Of a stretch of 64,000 nucleotides of DNA, positions 54,410 through 63,861 are shown one piece after another. The DNA lies in the NCBI GenBank assembly GCA_913777945.1, contig CAJYTY010000032.1, positions 141,050 to 205,049 on the forward strand. Direction: 5' to 3'. The position numbers were made by a program, and so were the translations under genes. How positions within the stretch are numbered: the stretch's first letter is position 1; each line of letters opens with the position of its first letter. The notes under the pieces are model-generated. The model ran no database searches, had not been told where the DNA came from, and saw only the letters and a list, made by a program, of their open reading frames with translations. The DNA comes from an uncultured Acinetobacter sp. GTDB taxonomy: Bacteria > Pseudomonadota > Gammaproteobacteria > Pseudomonadales > Moraxellaceae.

Positions 54410-54580
54410 ATGATGATTTCAACAATTTTATTTCCAGTAATTGCTTTTGGATTGGCAATTAGTGTGGGGCGTATTGGTACAATTATCATGGATGATATAC
54501 GCAAAGATACGGATTTTACGACGAATATGGACACCCGCCATGAACTTAAATCTAAAATGCGCAAAGGTTCTGTTGCATAA
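54410..54580 (+). CDS. Small single-pass membrane protein, copy C (56 aa)
   Basis: Diverged third member. The core 'ILFPVIAFGLAISVGRIGTI' aligns with copies A and B without gaps, and the C-terminal cytoplasm-like tail is longer (about 30 residues) and charged ('DDIRKDTDFTTNMDTRHELK'). AGAGGT lies 11 nt before the first ATG; the second ATG (54413) is an equally good start. A terminator follows, closing the three-gene unit. Confidence 0.75.
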   Translation: MMISTILFPVIAFGLAISVGRIGTIIMDDIRKDTDFTTNMDTRHELKSKMRKGSVA

Positions 54581-54603
54581 AGCAGATTGCGAATTTCTAA
54601 CTT

Positions 54604-54637
54604 AAAAGCCCTGTCATTTATTTCACAGGGCTTTTTT
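54604..54637. terminator. Terminator after the small membrane-protein cluster
   Basis: Stem GCCCTGT / ACAGGGC with a 10-nt loop, A-run left and T-run right. It may also serve the convergent gene that stops at 54636. Confidence 0.88.
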
Positions 54638-55154
54638 ATTGATTCAAAATAATATTTGGAATTTTCTTTAAAAAAATATCTCGTGCAATATCACCTTGTT
54701 GTTCAATGTTGTAACTGGTGAAAGCCTTGGTTTGAATAAAGCGATAATGATAAGGATTATACTTTTTAAAACTAAGATAGTAGCCTGTCTGTAATAACAT
54801 TCCTTTTAAGATGACATTGGTTTTTTGCTGAAATTGCAAGATGTGGGCGAATTCATGAATAAAAATTGCCTGAAGATCTAATGAACATTTTGAATAATCC
54901 TGATAAAAATGTTGTTCATGTACAAATAGATTACCGTTTGGCGCAATAAAAATATTCAATGGTTGCCACGGTAAATACGGAATATTAAAGATTTTTACTG
55001 CATGATAATTAATCAGATCACCAAATACAGATTGTGCGAGTGTAACTTCACCATCAGTTAATCCACGCCATTTAAATTCATTCATGTTAAGAAAAACAAT
55101 CAGAAATGATATGAGTAGAGAGGGAATAGCGTGGAATGATTCGAATAATTTCAT
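54636..55154 (-). CDS. Putative zinc metallopeptidase-like protein (HExxH), Vgr-related type
   Basis: 172-aa protein with an N-terminal hydrophobic segment ('IPSLLISFLIVFL') that may anchor or export it. A domain follows with 'LTDGEVTLAQSVFGDLINY' and the zinc-site motif 'FIHEFAHILQFQ'. The pattern recalls small proteins often labelled Vgr- or Rhs-related, but no secretion genes lie nearby. The start is the ATG at 55154; the track's TTG adds five residues. The function is unproven. Confidence 0.7.
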   Translation of the reverse strand: MKLFESFHAIPSLLISFLIVFLNMNEFKWRGLTDGEVTLAQSVFGDLINYHAVKIFNIPYLPWQPLNIFIAPNGNLFVHEQHFYQDYSKCSLDLQAIFIHEFAHILQFQQKTNVILKGMLLQTGYYLSFKKYNPYHYRFIQTKAFTSYNIEQQGDIARDIFLKKIPNIILNQ

Positions 55155-55169
55155 CTGATTCAAATTCAA

Positions 55170-55614
55170 TTCATGATTTGTTTAATACCATAGCAAATAG
55201 TTTAATTAGAAAACCAATTTTTGATTGTGCTTAGTTTTGTAATTGTTGCGATGCGATTCAATTTATTGATTTTAATTCATTAAAATTTAAGATGAAATTT
55301 ATTACATTTTTCTCTTTATAATCATAATGGTAGTAATTTAATCATCTATTTTTTCTTAAAAAACATGATCTTGAGTGGTTGTAATTGTTGTTGAAAATTC
55401 GACTATTGATTGAAAGATTGTTAAAAATGCCTAATAATTAACACTTATTTGTAAAAATGCTTAATATTTCGATAAAAATAATTGAGTGTCTATTTTTACG
55501 TTAGGGGCTTCAAAACCAAACTGTGATTGGTTGTGATGGAGAGATAAATCAATATTAAGTTTTTAAGATACCTATGCTGAATCGGATTGATTCTAATAAA
55601 ATCAGGATATTAAC
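55170..55614. other. AT-rich intergenic stretch without a recognised gene
   Basis: 445 bp between the divergent metallopeptidase-like and diguanylate cyclase genes. It must hold promoters for both. I see no ORF, RNA gene or clear inverted repeat. An AGGA at about 10 nt before the ATG at 55615 is the likely ribosome binding site. Confidence 0.6.
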
Positions 55615-56850
55615 ATGAGTATTTTAGCTCGGAAGGATCAGAATTCAATTCATACTACGTTAAAGAAACAAACTTTGACAGATGCACAATTAGTTTTGAG
55701 TAGATCTCCGTTTTTAATTTTTTTACCTAAAGAATTACGCGCTTTCTTTTTAGTTGAACGACAAAAACAATTTACAACTATTGCAAAATTTGGCTGGCCA
55801 CTGCTGTTATGTATGCTGATTGGAGAAATGACGATTGCACACGTTTTTTACAGTCGAAATTTACAAGGTCACGACCATATAATTTGGGACAATCACTTTT
55901 TTCTTTGTGCAATTATTTTATTTGCAGGTGTCGTGTTTGCACATATTCCTAAACTGGCATCAAGTTTTCAGCTTTGGTTGGGATTGTTAATTATTCTTGT
56001 GCTGTGGGATAAGTTGTATATCGCTTTATCACTTAAAAATATTCAACTTATACAATATCATATGGGTGCAACCATCATGATTGTTGTAATTGATATACTA
56101 GCTTTACGCTTAACAGCCATGGTATCTATGTTTTCTTGTGTCATGGGTGGCTTTCTTGCTTGGCTGACAGCATATAAAACCTTAAGTTCTTATGATCTTT
56201 ATGTTTACCTTTATTTTTTCCCAACAGTAATTGTTTGCGGAACGATTTCTCTATTGATGGAAAGGCAGGACAAATTATTGTTTTTGCATCAAGTTGTACT
56301 TTTACAGCAGGTTGGGGCACAGGAGGAACTGAATAATGAACTTTCATTACTTGCTCAAATTGATGGTTTATCTGGGTTAGCGAATCGCCGTTATTTTGAT
56401 CAGATTTTTCTACAAGAATGGATGCGTAGCCTACGAGAAAAAACAAGCTTATCTGTTATTTTTATCGATATTGATTATTTTAAGTTCTATAACGATACCT
56501 ATGGGCATTTGGCTGGAGACGAGTGTATCAAAAAAGTAAGTTTGGCATTATGTTCCGCCGTGGTTCGTCCTGCTGACTTAGTCGCTCGTTATGGTGGGGA
56601 AGAGTTTATAGTTTTATTACCGAGTACAGGATTACATGGTGCAATCCATATTGCTGAAAAAATATTAAAAATAGTTGATAAGGCTGCAATACCGCATCAA
56701 GGTTCTTTAGTTGCAAAAAATATTTCAGTTAGTATAGGTGTTGCCAGCTGTATTCCTTTGAAATCGATGCAGGCAGAAGATTTAATCAAAGCAGCAGATT
56801 CTGCACTATATCAAGCAAAATTTAAGGGACGTCATCAAGTGCGATGGTAA
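55615..56850 (+). CDS. Membrane-bound diguanylate cyclase (GGDEF)
   Basis: 411-aa protein that should make cyclic di-GMP. Residues 55-215 contain about six hydrophobic helices. A coiled stretch then leads into the GGDEF domain (about 240-411). The active site is 'GGEEF' (327-331), and the inhibitory I-site 'RPAD' (318-321) lies exactly five residues upstream, so product feedback is expected. 'LSGLANRRYFD' and 'DIDYFKFYNDTYGH' are standard. The signal sensed by the membrane part is unknown. Confidence 0.93.
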   Translation: MSILARKDQNSIHTTLKKQTLTDAQLVLSRSPFLIFLPKELRAFFLVERQKQFTTIAKFGWPLLLCMLIGEMTIAHVFYSRNLQGHDHIIWDNHFFLCAIILFAGVVFAHIPKLASSFQLWLGLLIILVLWDKLYIALSLKNIQLIQYHMGATIMIVVIDILALRLTAMVSMFSCVMGGFLAWLTAYKTLSSYDLYVYLYFFPTVIVCGTISLLMERQDKLLFLHQVVLLQQVGAQEELNNELSLLAQIDGLSGLANRRYFDQIFLQEWMRSLREKTSLSVIFIDIDYFKFYNDTYGHLAGDECIKKVSLALCSAVVRPADLVARYGGEEFIVLLPSTGLHGAIHIAEKILKIVDKAAIPHQGSLVAKNISVSIGVASCIPLKSMQAEDLIKAADSALYQAKFKGRHQVRW

Positions 56851-56911
56851 TTTTAAAAAAGCATAGTTTTAAATCTAATATATAATCTTAATTTGATGAT
56901 CCATTAAAAAG

Positions 56912-56940
56912 CAAAAACCCCAATTAGAACTGGGGTTTCA
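56912..56940. terminator. Terminator overlapping the hemJ stop region
   Basis: Stem AAACCCCA / TGGGGTTT with an 8-nt loop. It covers the last codons of hemJ on the minus strand, with a T-run after it on that strand. Confidence 0.75.
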
Positions 56941-57376
56941 CAACAACAAGGATCACGACTGCAAATAGGATGAGAGTCGGCATTTCATTAAAAAAACGCC
57001 AAAACTTGTGTGACTTGTAATGGGCATTACCAATCAATTTTTTGCGATAATAACCGCAAACAAAGTGGTATATGACCAATAAGCCCACCAGACCGACTTT
57101 AAGATAGAACCATAAAGCTTCATGGTAGTGTCGGGTTGCATCACCCCAATCAACAAGAAAGTGGGCAGTAATGAGTGTGGCAATCATAGATGGCCACATA
57201 ATTCCTCGATACAACTTACGTTCCATCACCTCAAAGCGTTGATGGCTAAGGGCATCTTCACTCATAGCATGGTAGACATAAAGCCGGGGTAAGTAGAACA
57301 ATGCAGCGAACCAGCAAACCACGGCAATAATATGTAATGCTTTTACCCACAAGAAAGCATCAGAAGGTGCATCCAT
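56924..57376 (-). CDS. hemJ: Protoporphyrinogen IX oxidase HemJ
   Basis: Small four-helix membrane protein of 150 aa, the HemJ type of protoporphyrinogen oxidase in heme synthesis. 'WVKALHIIAVVCWFAALFYLPRLYVYH' carries the conserved His in helix 1, and 'RFFNEMPTLILFAVV' closes the last helix. It lies about 18 nt after fabB on the same strand. With hemA at 41485 it is the second heme gene of the window. Confidence 0.9.
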   Translation of the reverse strand: MDAPSDAFLWVKALHIIAVVCWFAALFYLPRLYVYHAMSEDALSHQRFEVMERKLYRGIMWPSMIATLITAHFLVDWGDATRHYHEALWFYLKVGLVGLLVIYHFVCGYYRKKLIGNAHYKSHKFWRFFNEMPTLILFAVVILVVVKPQF

Positions 57377-57394
57377 TGATAATCCTAGGTGGGA

Positions 57395-58624
57395 TTATGC
57401 ATCCCACTTCTTGAAAATAAGGCAGGCGTTTACACCGCCAAAGCCGAAACTGTTACTCATCACAGTATTCAGTTTTGCATCACGTTTTTCAAGTACAATA
57501 TCGAAACCTTGTGCGCCTTCATCAAGCTCAGTCACGTTGATGTTTGGAGCAATAAAGTCATTTTGCATCATCAATACAGAATAAATCGCTTCTTGAACAC
57601 CCGCAGCACCTAAACTGTGACCCGTCATTGATTTGGTTGAACTAAGTGGTGGAACTAGTCCTTCACCAAATGCGCGTTCCATTGCTTTAAGCTCAGTCAC
57701 GTCACCTGCTGGTGTTGATGTACCGTGTGTGTTGACATAATCGATTTGCTCTACACCGTGTTGTTTTGCTTCATCTAATGCCATGATGATACAACGTGTC
57801 GCACCTTCACCACTCGGTGCAACCATATCTGCACCGTCGCTGTTCGCTGCATAGGCAACAACTTCAGCTAAGATATTCGCACCACGTGCTTGTGCATGTT
57901 CAAGTGATTCAAGAATAACGAAACCACCACCACCAGCGATGACAAAACCATCACGATCCGCTGAGTAAGGGCGAGATGCAGATTCGGGAGTATCATTATA
58001 TTTAGAACACAATGCACCCATTGCATCAAAAAGTAAGCTCTGCGACCAGTGATCTTCTTCACCGCCACCAGCAAGCATCAGATCTTGCTTACCCAATTGA
58101 ATTAAGTTGTAAGCATAACCAATTGCATCAGCAGAAGTTGCACAGGCACTGGTAATTGAATGAGCAATACCTTGTAGTTTTAGTGCAACGCCGACATTGG
58201 CAGTAATGGTATTACTCATATTACGGGGAACAAAGAAAGGGCCAATTTTACGTGCGCCTTTTTCTTCTAATAGCTTAACCATCTCTGCAACTGATGCAGT
58301 TGAGTTACCGCCGCTACCACCTGCAATACCATAACGAGGGTTATTTGCTAGATCCTCTTGTTTTAGGCCTGCATGTTCTACCGCTGCAATCGCTGCGTTA
58401 TAAGCATACATTGCACATACACCCATAAAACGCTTGATTTTACGATCAATACCATCAAAATCCTGTTCAGCAGCAGCGCTGACATGACTTTTAAAATTTA
58501 ATTCGGCATAAGTTGGGTTAAAACGTGTTCCTGAGATTCCATTTTTTAAAGAATGAGTGACATCTTCTAAAGAGTTACCGATACATGAGTTAATGCCCAT
58601 ACCAGTGATTACAACACGTTTCAT
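57395..58624 (-). CDS. fabB: 3-oxoacyl-ACP synthase I (FabB type)
   Basis: Elongating ketosynthase of fatty-acid synthesis. The active-site Cys is in 'SITSACATSADAIG', the two His are in 'NTHGTSTPAGD' and 'SMTGHSLGAAG', and the C-terminal 'NSFGFGGVNACLIF' is conserved. The 409-aa length and details fit FabB better than FabF. It is encoded away from fabD-fabG-acpP, which lacks fabH and fabF nearby. Confidence 0.93.
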   Translation of the reverse strand: MKRVVITGMGINSCIGNSLEDVTHSLKNGISGTRFNPTYAELNFKSHVSAAAEQDFDGIDRKIKRFMGVCAMYAYNAAIAAVEHAGLKQEDLANNPRYGIAGGSGGNSTASVAEMVKLLEEKGARKIGPFFVPRNMSNTITANVGVALKLQGIAHSITSACATSADAIGYAYNLIQLGKQDLMLAGGGEEDHWSQSLLFDAMGALCSKYNDTPESASRPYSADRDGFVIAGGGGFVILESLEHAQARGANILAEVVAYAANSDGADMVAPSGEGATRCIIMALDEAKQHGVEQIDYVNTHGTSTPAGDVTELKAMERAFGEGLVPPLSSTKSMTGHSLGAAGVQEAIYSVLMMQNDFIAPNINVTELDEGAQGFDIVLEKRDAKLNTVMSNSFGFGGVNACLIFKKWDA

Positions 58625-58913
58625 TTACAGATCCCTTTTATGGTAATACGAAGCCTTGTGCATATCGCTATAAGTACAAATCAGGAGAAAATAACGATTT
58701 AAATGGCTTATGAGTGAATGACACCATCATAGCAGAAAGGTTTTTTATTTCTTATGGCAAATTTTATGCCTATTTCTAGTTGTGTAAATATTCGTAAATA
58801 TAAATGTAGTTGAGACAAAAGGTAATGAAAGAACACAGATAAAAGTTGAGATAAATTTGCATTCAACCTAGTATTTACCTAGAGATGCACAGATTATAGA
58901 ACAGAGGTACTTG

Positions 58914-60263
58914 ATGACAAAATCTAAAAACAAGCAATCTTCAGGTTTATTTACCCAAGCCTTTGGAGTGGCTAAAAAGCTCAGTTCAGAAATACAAAAA
59001 CTTCAAACTGCTCCTAAAACATTAGCAACTGGATCTACAGATTCATCCAATGTGATCGAAGGGAAGGCGCGTTTTAAAAGCCCATTTGAGATTGAGCAAT
59101 ACGAAAGCCCACAACATATGTTACGTCAACAGTTACCTAAATTATCCCATCAACTTTTGGGTCGCCATTATACAAAAGTAAATAATGTTGCATCTTTCAT
59201 TTCACCTGACATGGGCGAAAAAGTTTCTGATTATTTATTTCAGTGGTTGAATGAATTTAGTTCCAATACTTCACTTACAGAAAAGATTCTGGAAGAAGCA
59301 GGCGTAAAGGATATTACCGAACTCACTCAAGATACGGGGCGTTCTCAACGTTTAAGTCAGGCATTAATCGAACAAAATAAATTATTAGCCGCTGCGCAAG
59401 GCGTTATCACGGGAGCGACAGGAGTTTGGGGTGCAGCTGTTGATATTCCTGCATCGATTGTTCTAGCACTAAGAACAATTTATCAAACGGGTCGCTCTCA
59501 CGGGTTTGATTTAGCCGATGAGGCAGATCAAGAAGTGGTTGCCTTTATTTTTAAAGAAATTGATTTGGGTATTATTGCTGAAAAACAAACATTATTGATT
59601 GCATTAAAAGCTTTGAAGTCGATGTTAGAAACCCATGACTTACAACAGTTTCAGCAGTTGCTTGGATCGAGTAACGATGTTGAGCTTGTAAAGAAATGGT
59701 TAGTTGATGAGGAAGGGCAGTTTAAATGGGGGTGGTTAAATCATATCCCTCAAGCATCTGTGATTGGTAAATTAACACCAGTTGCTGGTGCTGCTTTAGG
59801 TGGCTTTTATAGTTGGCGTTTACTCGAAGATGTTGGGCACAAGGCGCAATCTGTTTTCGGGGCAGCTCGTTTTTATTTGAATGAATATCCGAATGAAAAT
59901 CTTTCACCCTTAGAAGCCTATTACAAAGCGGAAGCATTATTAAGAAAGCCAAATTCACGATTGTTAAATGCAACAGAGACTACGACAAATGCAATAAGTA
60001 GTGTTGATGAAAGCAAAAATGATGTGATTACCAATGTTTCAGTGCAATCTAAAGATCATGCTGCTAAAGAAATTCAGACGAATGAAAACGTTGAGCAGGG
60101 TATTCAACAGCTTGCGTCAGAGCATGTGGTCAAGCACGAACATACTGAACAGCAACCTGCTTTGAAAGAGCAATCAAATGAATTACTCACTTCCGATGAA
60201 TCGGAACTATCTACAGAACCAAAAACAATCGATATAGAGCCTGCATCAACAAAACACAGTTAA
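58914..60263 (+). CDS. EcsC-family protein
   Basis: 449-aa protein with an EcsC-type domain in the middle ('GATGVWGAAVDIPASIVLALRTIYQTG', 'GAALGGFYSWRLLEDVG'), whose hydrophobic Gly/Ala-rich helices are likely membrane-associated. The last 100 residues are acidic, polar and probably disordered. The function of EcsC proteins is not established in proteobacteria. The ATG at 58914 follows AGAGG; the track's TTG is one codon earlier. Confidence 0.85.
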   Translation: MTKSKNKQSSGLFTQAFGVAKKLSSEIQKLQTAPKTLATGSTDSSNVIEGKARFKSPFEIEQYESPQHMLRQQLPKLSHQLLGRHYTKVNNVASFISPDMGEKVSDYLFQWLNEFSSNTSLTEKILEEAGVKDITELTQDTGRSQRLSQALIEQNKLLAAAQGVITGATGVWGAAVDIPASIVLALRTIYQTGRSHGFDLADEADQEVVAFIFKEIDLGIIAEKQTLLIALKALKSMLETHDLQQFQQLLGSSNDVELVKKWLVDEEGQFKWGWLNHIPQASVIGKLTPVAGAALGGFYSWRLLEDVGHKAQSVFGAARFYLNEYPNENLSPLEAYYKAEALLRKPNSRLLNATETTTNAISSVDESKNDVITNVSVQSKDHAAKEIQTNENVEQGIQQLASEHVVKHEHTEQQPALKEQSNELLTSDESELSTEPKTIDIEPASTKHS

Positions 60264-60310
60264 TTATTTGTTGGTGTTATTTAGACATCAATAAAACAAC
60301 AAAATTATAG

Positions 60311-60355
60311 AAATGGTCAACAGTTGCTTTATCTTGCATTGTTGACCATTTTTAC
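60311..60355. terminator. Inverted repeat/terminator overlapping the rpsL promoter
   Basis: 11-bp arms AAATGGTCAAC and GTTGACCATTT separated by 19 nt and followed by T-rich DNA. It can end the EcsC transcript. Its right arm also contains the -35 box of the next promoter. Confidence 0.7.
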
Positions 60356-60370
60356 TTCTTGGCTTACAAT
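60342..60370 (+). promoter_or_regulatory. Promoter of the str operon (rpsL)
   Basis: TTGACC (60342-60347), 17-nt spacer, TACAAT (60365-60370), about 64 nt before the rpsL ATG. Confidence 0.8.
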
Positions 60371-60433
60371 TATGTGCCCTTAAAAAGAGGTGTTTTTCTT
60401 TTTAAGGTTGTTTAATAACGGGAGAATTGCCAA

Positions 60434-60808
60434 ATGGCAACAACAAATCAGTTGATCCGTAAGGGTCGTACAACTTTGATTGAAAAATCAAAAGTTCCTG
60501 CGTTGAAGGCTTGTCCACAACGTCGTGGTGTATGTACACGTGTATATACGACTACTCCTAAAAAACCTAACTCAGCAATGCGTAAGGTTTGCCGTGTTCG
60601 CTTAACTTCTGGTTTTGAAGTATCAAGCTATATCGGTGGTGAAGGTCATAACTTACAAGAGCACAGTGTTGTGCTTATCCGTGGTGGTCGTGTTAAAGAC
60701 TTACCAGGTGTACGTTACCATACCGTTCGTGGTTCTTTAGACTGTGCTGGCGTTAAAGATCGTAACCAGTCACGTTCTAAATACGGTGCTAAACGTCCTA
60801 AGAAGTAA
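60434..60808 (+). CDS. rpsL: 30S ribosomal protein S12
   Basis: 124-aa decoding-centre protein and first gene of the str operon. '[22 protein letters not shown]' and '[17 protein letters not shown]' are the universal S12 blocks (the first shown in part by position). Lys43 and Lys88, whose changes give streptomycin resistance, are wild type. A GGGAG ribosome binding site precedes the ATG. Confidence 0.98.
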   Translation: MATTNQLIRKGRTTLIEKSKVPALKACPQRRGVCTRVYTTTPKKPNSAMRKVCRVRLTSGFEVSSYIGGEGHNLQEHSVVLIRGGRVKDLPGVRYHTVRGSLDCAGVKDRNQSRSKYGAKRPKK

Positions 60809-60817
60809 TTCTAGGAA

Positions 60818-60963
60818 GTTAATGTGAAAACATTAACACCACAACCCTTTAGCGTTTCGCTTGTTTGAATTCTTCATAGATTTGTAATTCAAGCGACGTA
60901 TAGTAAGGCCAGCGTAGCGTACATGACACTTGTACAAACTGCTGGATTATCCTGAAGTGTCAT
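60818..60963 (+). promoter_or_regulatory. Structured rpsL-rpsG intercistronic region (possible S7 autoregulatory site)
   Basis: Contains a perfect hairpin GTTAATGT-GAAA-ACATTAAC (60818-60837), a central imperfect repeat around 'CGCTTG...CAAGCG', and a third hairpin with 9-bp arms ATGACACTT (60923-60931) and AAGTGTCAT (60955-60963) just before rpsG. In E. coli S7 represses its operon by binding this same gap; similar control is inferred here from position and structure only. Confidence 0.5.
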
Positions 60964-60981
60964 ATTATTAGGTGTATTAAA

Positions 60982-61452
60982 ATGCCAAGACGTCGCGTAG
61001 TCGCTGCTCGTGAGATCCTTCCAGATCCAAAATTTAGCAGCCAAACAATCGCTAAATTCATGAACCACGTAATGCAAGATGGTAAAAAATCTGTTGCTGA
61101 AGGTATCGTTTACGGTGCTTTAGAACGTGTTCAAGAAAAAAATAAAGTTGACCCAGTTGAATTTTTCGAGACTACTCTTGAAAAAGTTCGTCCTATGGTT
61201 GAAGTAAAAGCACGCCGTGTTGGTGGTGCTACTTACCAAGTACCTATGGAAGTGCGCCCATCCCGTCGTACTGCCTTGGCTATGCGTTGGTTAGTAGATG
61301 CTGCTGCTAAGCGTTCTGAAAAAACGATGGCTTTACGTCTTGCTGGTGAGTTGCTTGATGCAGCTGAAGGTAAAGGTGCAGCGATCAAAAAACGTGAAGA
61401 CGTGCATCGTATGGCTGAAGCCAACAAAGCCTTCTCTCACTACCGTTTCTAA
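60982..61452 (+). CDS. rpsG: 30S ribosomal protein S7
   Basis: 156-aa primary 16S-rRNA-binding protein of the 30S head. '[18 protein letters not shown]', '[23 protein letters not shown]' in part, and '[21 protein letters not shown]' are standard. It is the second gene of the str operon, after a 173-nt structured gap. Confidence 0.98.
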   Translation: MPRRRVVAAREILPDPKFSSQTIAKFMNHVMQDGKKSVAEGIVYGALERVQEKNKVDPVEFFETTLEKVRPMVEVKARRVGGATYQVPMEVRPSRRTALAMRWLVDAAAKRSEKTMALRLAGELLDAAEGKGAAIKKREDVHRMAEANKAFSHYRF

Positions 61453-61486
61453 GCGGATAAAACAGTCCCTAATCAGGAGAATATTC

Positions 61487-61549
61487 ATGCGTACCGCAGC
61501 TCGATTCAACATCGCTCTCTACCAAAGTGGGGGCTTTGCGGGTATTTAA
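61487..61549 (+). CDS. Possible 20-aa leader or small protein between rpsG and fusA
   Basis: 20-codon ORF beginning MRTAARFN and ending GGFAGI, preceded by CAGGAGA at good spacing. It lies alone in the rpsG-fusA gap. No signal peptide or membrane helix is visible. It could be a regulatory leader for fusA, a small protein, or a chance ORF. The strong ribosome binding site is the main support. Confidence 0.45.
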   Translation: MRTAARFNIALYQSGGFAGI

Positions 61550-61629
61550 GTTGCCTGCTTGAATATTTGTACGCATCAATTTAATTGATGCGTCCTGTTT
61601 TAAATATAACATTTAGGAATGTAGACATC

Positions 61630-63768
61630 ATGGCTCGCCAAACCCCAATTAGTAATTACCGTAACATCGGTATCTCTGCGCACATTGACGCAGGTAAAAC
61701 AACTACAACTGAACGTATTTTGTTCTACACAGGTGTATCTCACAAAATTGGTGAAGTACATGACGGTGCAGCAACAATGGACTGGATGGAACAAGAACAA
61801 GAGCGTGGTATTACAATTACCTCAGCTGCGACAACTTGTTTCTGGTCTGGCATGGGTAACCAATTTCAACAACACCGTATCAACGTAATTGATACACCGG
61901 GACACGTAGACTTCACGATCGAAGTTGAACGTTCTATGCGTGTTCTTGATGGTGCGTGCATGGTTTACTGTGCTGTAGGTGGTGTACAACCTCAGTCTGA
62001 AACTGTATGGCGTCAAGCAAACAAATATAAAGTGCCTCGTTTAGCATTCGTGAACAAGATGGACCGTACAGGTGCAAACTTCTTCCGTGCTGTTGAACAA
62101 GTTAAAACTCGTTTAGGTGGTAATCCTGTACCTATCGTTGTGCCAATCGGTGCAGAAGATACGTTTGCAGGTGTTGTTGACCTGATCGAGATGAAAGCGA
62201 TTATCTGGGATGAAGCATCTCAAGGTATGAAGTTTGAATACGGCGATATTCCAGCTGACCTCGTTGATACTGCTGAAGAATGGCGTACCAAGATGGTTGA
62301 AGCTGCTGCTGAAGCTTCAGAAGAATTAATGGACAAGTACCTAGAAGAAGGTGATCTTTCTAAAGAAGAAATCATCGCTGGTCTTCGTGCTCGTACATTA
62401 GCATCTGAAATTCAAGTAATGCTTTGTGGTTCTGCGTTCAAAAACAAAGGTGTTCAACGTATGTTGGATGCTGTAATTGAATTCTTACCATCGCCTACAG
62501 AAGTTAAAGCGATCGAAGGTATCCTTGACGATAAAGATGAAACTAAAGCATCTCGTGAAGCATCTGACGAAGCACCGTTCTCTGCACTTGCGTTCAAAAT
62601 TATGAACGATAAGTTTGTAGGTAACTTAACTTTCGTACGTGTTTATTCTGGTGTTCTTAAACAAGGTGATCCAGTTTATAACCCAGTTAAATCTAAGCGT
62701 GAACGTATTGGTCGTATCGTGCAAATGCATGCGAACGAACGTCAAGATCTTGAAGAAATCCGTGCAGGTGATATCGCAGCGTGTGTAGGTCTTAAAGACG
62801 TTACTACGGGTGATACATTATGTGATGAGAAAAACATCATTACACTTGAACGTATGGAATTCCCAGAGCCAGTAATTTCATTGGCTGTTGAACCAAAAAC
62901 TAAAGCTGACCAAGAAAAAATGTCTATCGCTTTAGGTCGCTTGGCTAAAGAAGATCCATCGTTCCGCGTTCGTACAGATGAAGAATCTGGTCAAACCATT
63001 ATTGCTGGTATGGGTGAACTTCACCTTGACATCATTGTTGACCGTATGAAGCGTGAATTCGGTGTTGAAGCGAACATTGGTAAACCAATGGTTGCTTACC
63101 GTGAAACGATTAAAAAGTCTGTTGAACAAGAAGGTAAGTTTGTTCGTCAAACAGGTGGTAAAGGTAAATTCGGTCATGTATATGTTCGTTTAGAACCTAT
63201 GGATGTTGAAGAAGCTGGTAAAGAATACCAATTCGCTGAAGAAGTTGTCGGCGGTACAGTACCTAAAGAATTCTTTGGTGCGGTTGATAAAGGTATTCAA
63301 GAACGTATGAAGAATGGTGTATTGGCTGGTTACCCTGTTGTGGGTATCAAAGCGACATTATTCGACGGTTCTTACCACGATGTCGACTCTGACGAATTGT
63401 CGTTCAAAATGGCAGGTTCTTACGCTTTCCGTGATGGTTTCATGAAAGCTGATCCAATCCTTCTTGAACCAATCATGAAAGTTGAAGTAGAAACTCCAGA
63501 AGACTACATGGGCGATATCATGGGTGACTTAAACCGTCGTCGTGGTATGGTTCAAGGTATGGACGATCTTCCTGGTGGAACTAAAGCAATTAAAGCAGAA
63601 GTTCCATTGGCTGAGATGTTTGGTTACGCGACTCAAATGCGTTCTATGTCTCAAGGTCGTGCGACATACTCTATGGAATTTGCTAAATATGCTGAAACTC
63701 CACGTAACGTGGCTGAAGGCATCATCGCTAAGTTCCAAGCTGGCGGTAAAAAAGGTGACGACGAGTAA
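61630..63768 (+). CDS. fusA: Elongation factor G
   Basis: 712-aa translocase GTPase. G1 is '[12 protein letters not shown]', G3 'DTPGHVDFT' and G4 'NKMD'; domains II-V follow in normal order ('[10 protein letters not shown]', '[16 protein letters not shown]'). The start at 61630 ([12 protein letters not shown]) is the conserved one; the track adds 15 residues. It is the third gene of the str operon. Confidence 0.98.
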   Translation: MARQTPISNYRNIGISAHIDAGKTTTTERILFYTGVSHKIGEVHDGAATMDWMEQEQERGITITSAATTCFWSGMGNQFQQHRINVIDTPGHVDFTIEVERSMRVLDGACMVYCAVGGVQPQSETVWRQANKYKVPRLAFVNKMDRTGANFFRAVEQVKTRLGGNPVPIVVPIGAEDTFAGVVDLIEMKAIIWDEASQGMKFEYGDIPADLVDTAEEWRTKMVEAAAEASEELMDKYLEEGDLSKEEIIAGLRARTLASEIQVMLCGSAFKNKGVQRMLDAVIEFLPSPTEVKAIEGILDDKDETKASREASDEAPFSALAFKIMNDKFVGNLTFVRVYSGVLKQGDPVYNPVKSKRERIGRIVQMHANERQDLEEIRAGDIAACVGLKDVTTGDTLCDEKNIITLERMEFPEPVISLAVEPKTKADQEKMSIALGRLAKEDPSFRVRTDEESGQTIIAGMGELHLDIIVDRMKREFGVEANIGKPMVAYRETIKKSVEQEGKFVRQTGGKGKFGHVYVRLEPMDVEEAGKEYQFAEEVVGGTVPKEFFGAVDKGIQERMKNGVLAGYPVVGIKATLFDGSYHDVDSDELSFKMAGSYAFRDGFMKADPILLEPIMKVEVETPEDYMGDIMGDLNRRRGMVQGMDDLPGGTKAIKAEVPLAEMFGYATQMRSMSQGRATYSMEFAKYAETPRNVAEGIIAKFQAGGKKGDDE

Positions 63769-63816
63769 TCTTTCGATTACTATATTACCCAACTAAAATT
63801 TAGTTAAAAAACCAAG

Positions 63817-63841
63817 TGCTCATGGGCGACCCTAATGAGCA
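63817..63841 (+). promoter_or_regulatory. Hairpin in the fusA-tuf gap
   Basis: Nested stem TGCTCAT-GGG-CGA-CCC-TA-ATGAGCA, 20 nt before the tuf start and without a T-run, so not a terminator. It may affect mRNA processing or stability. Confidence 0.45.
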
Positions 63842-63861
63842 GTTTATAAAGGAAGATCATC

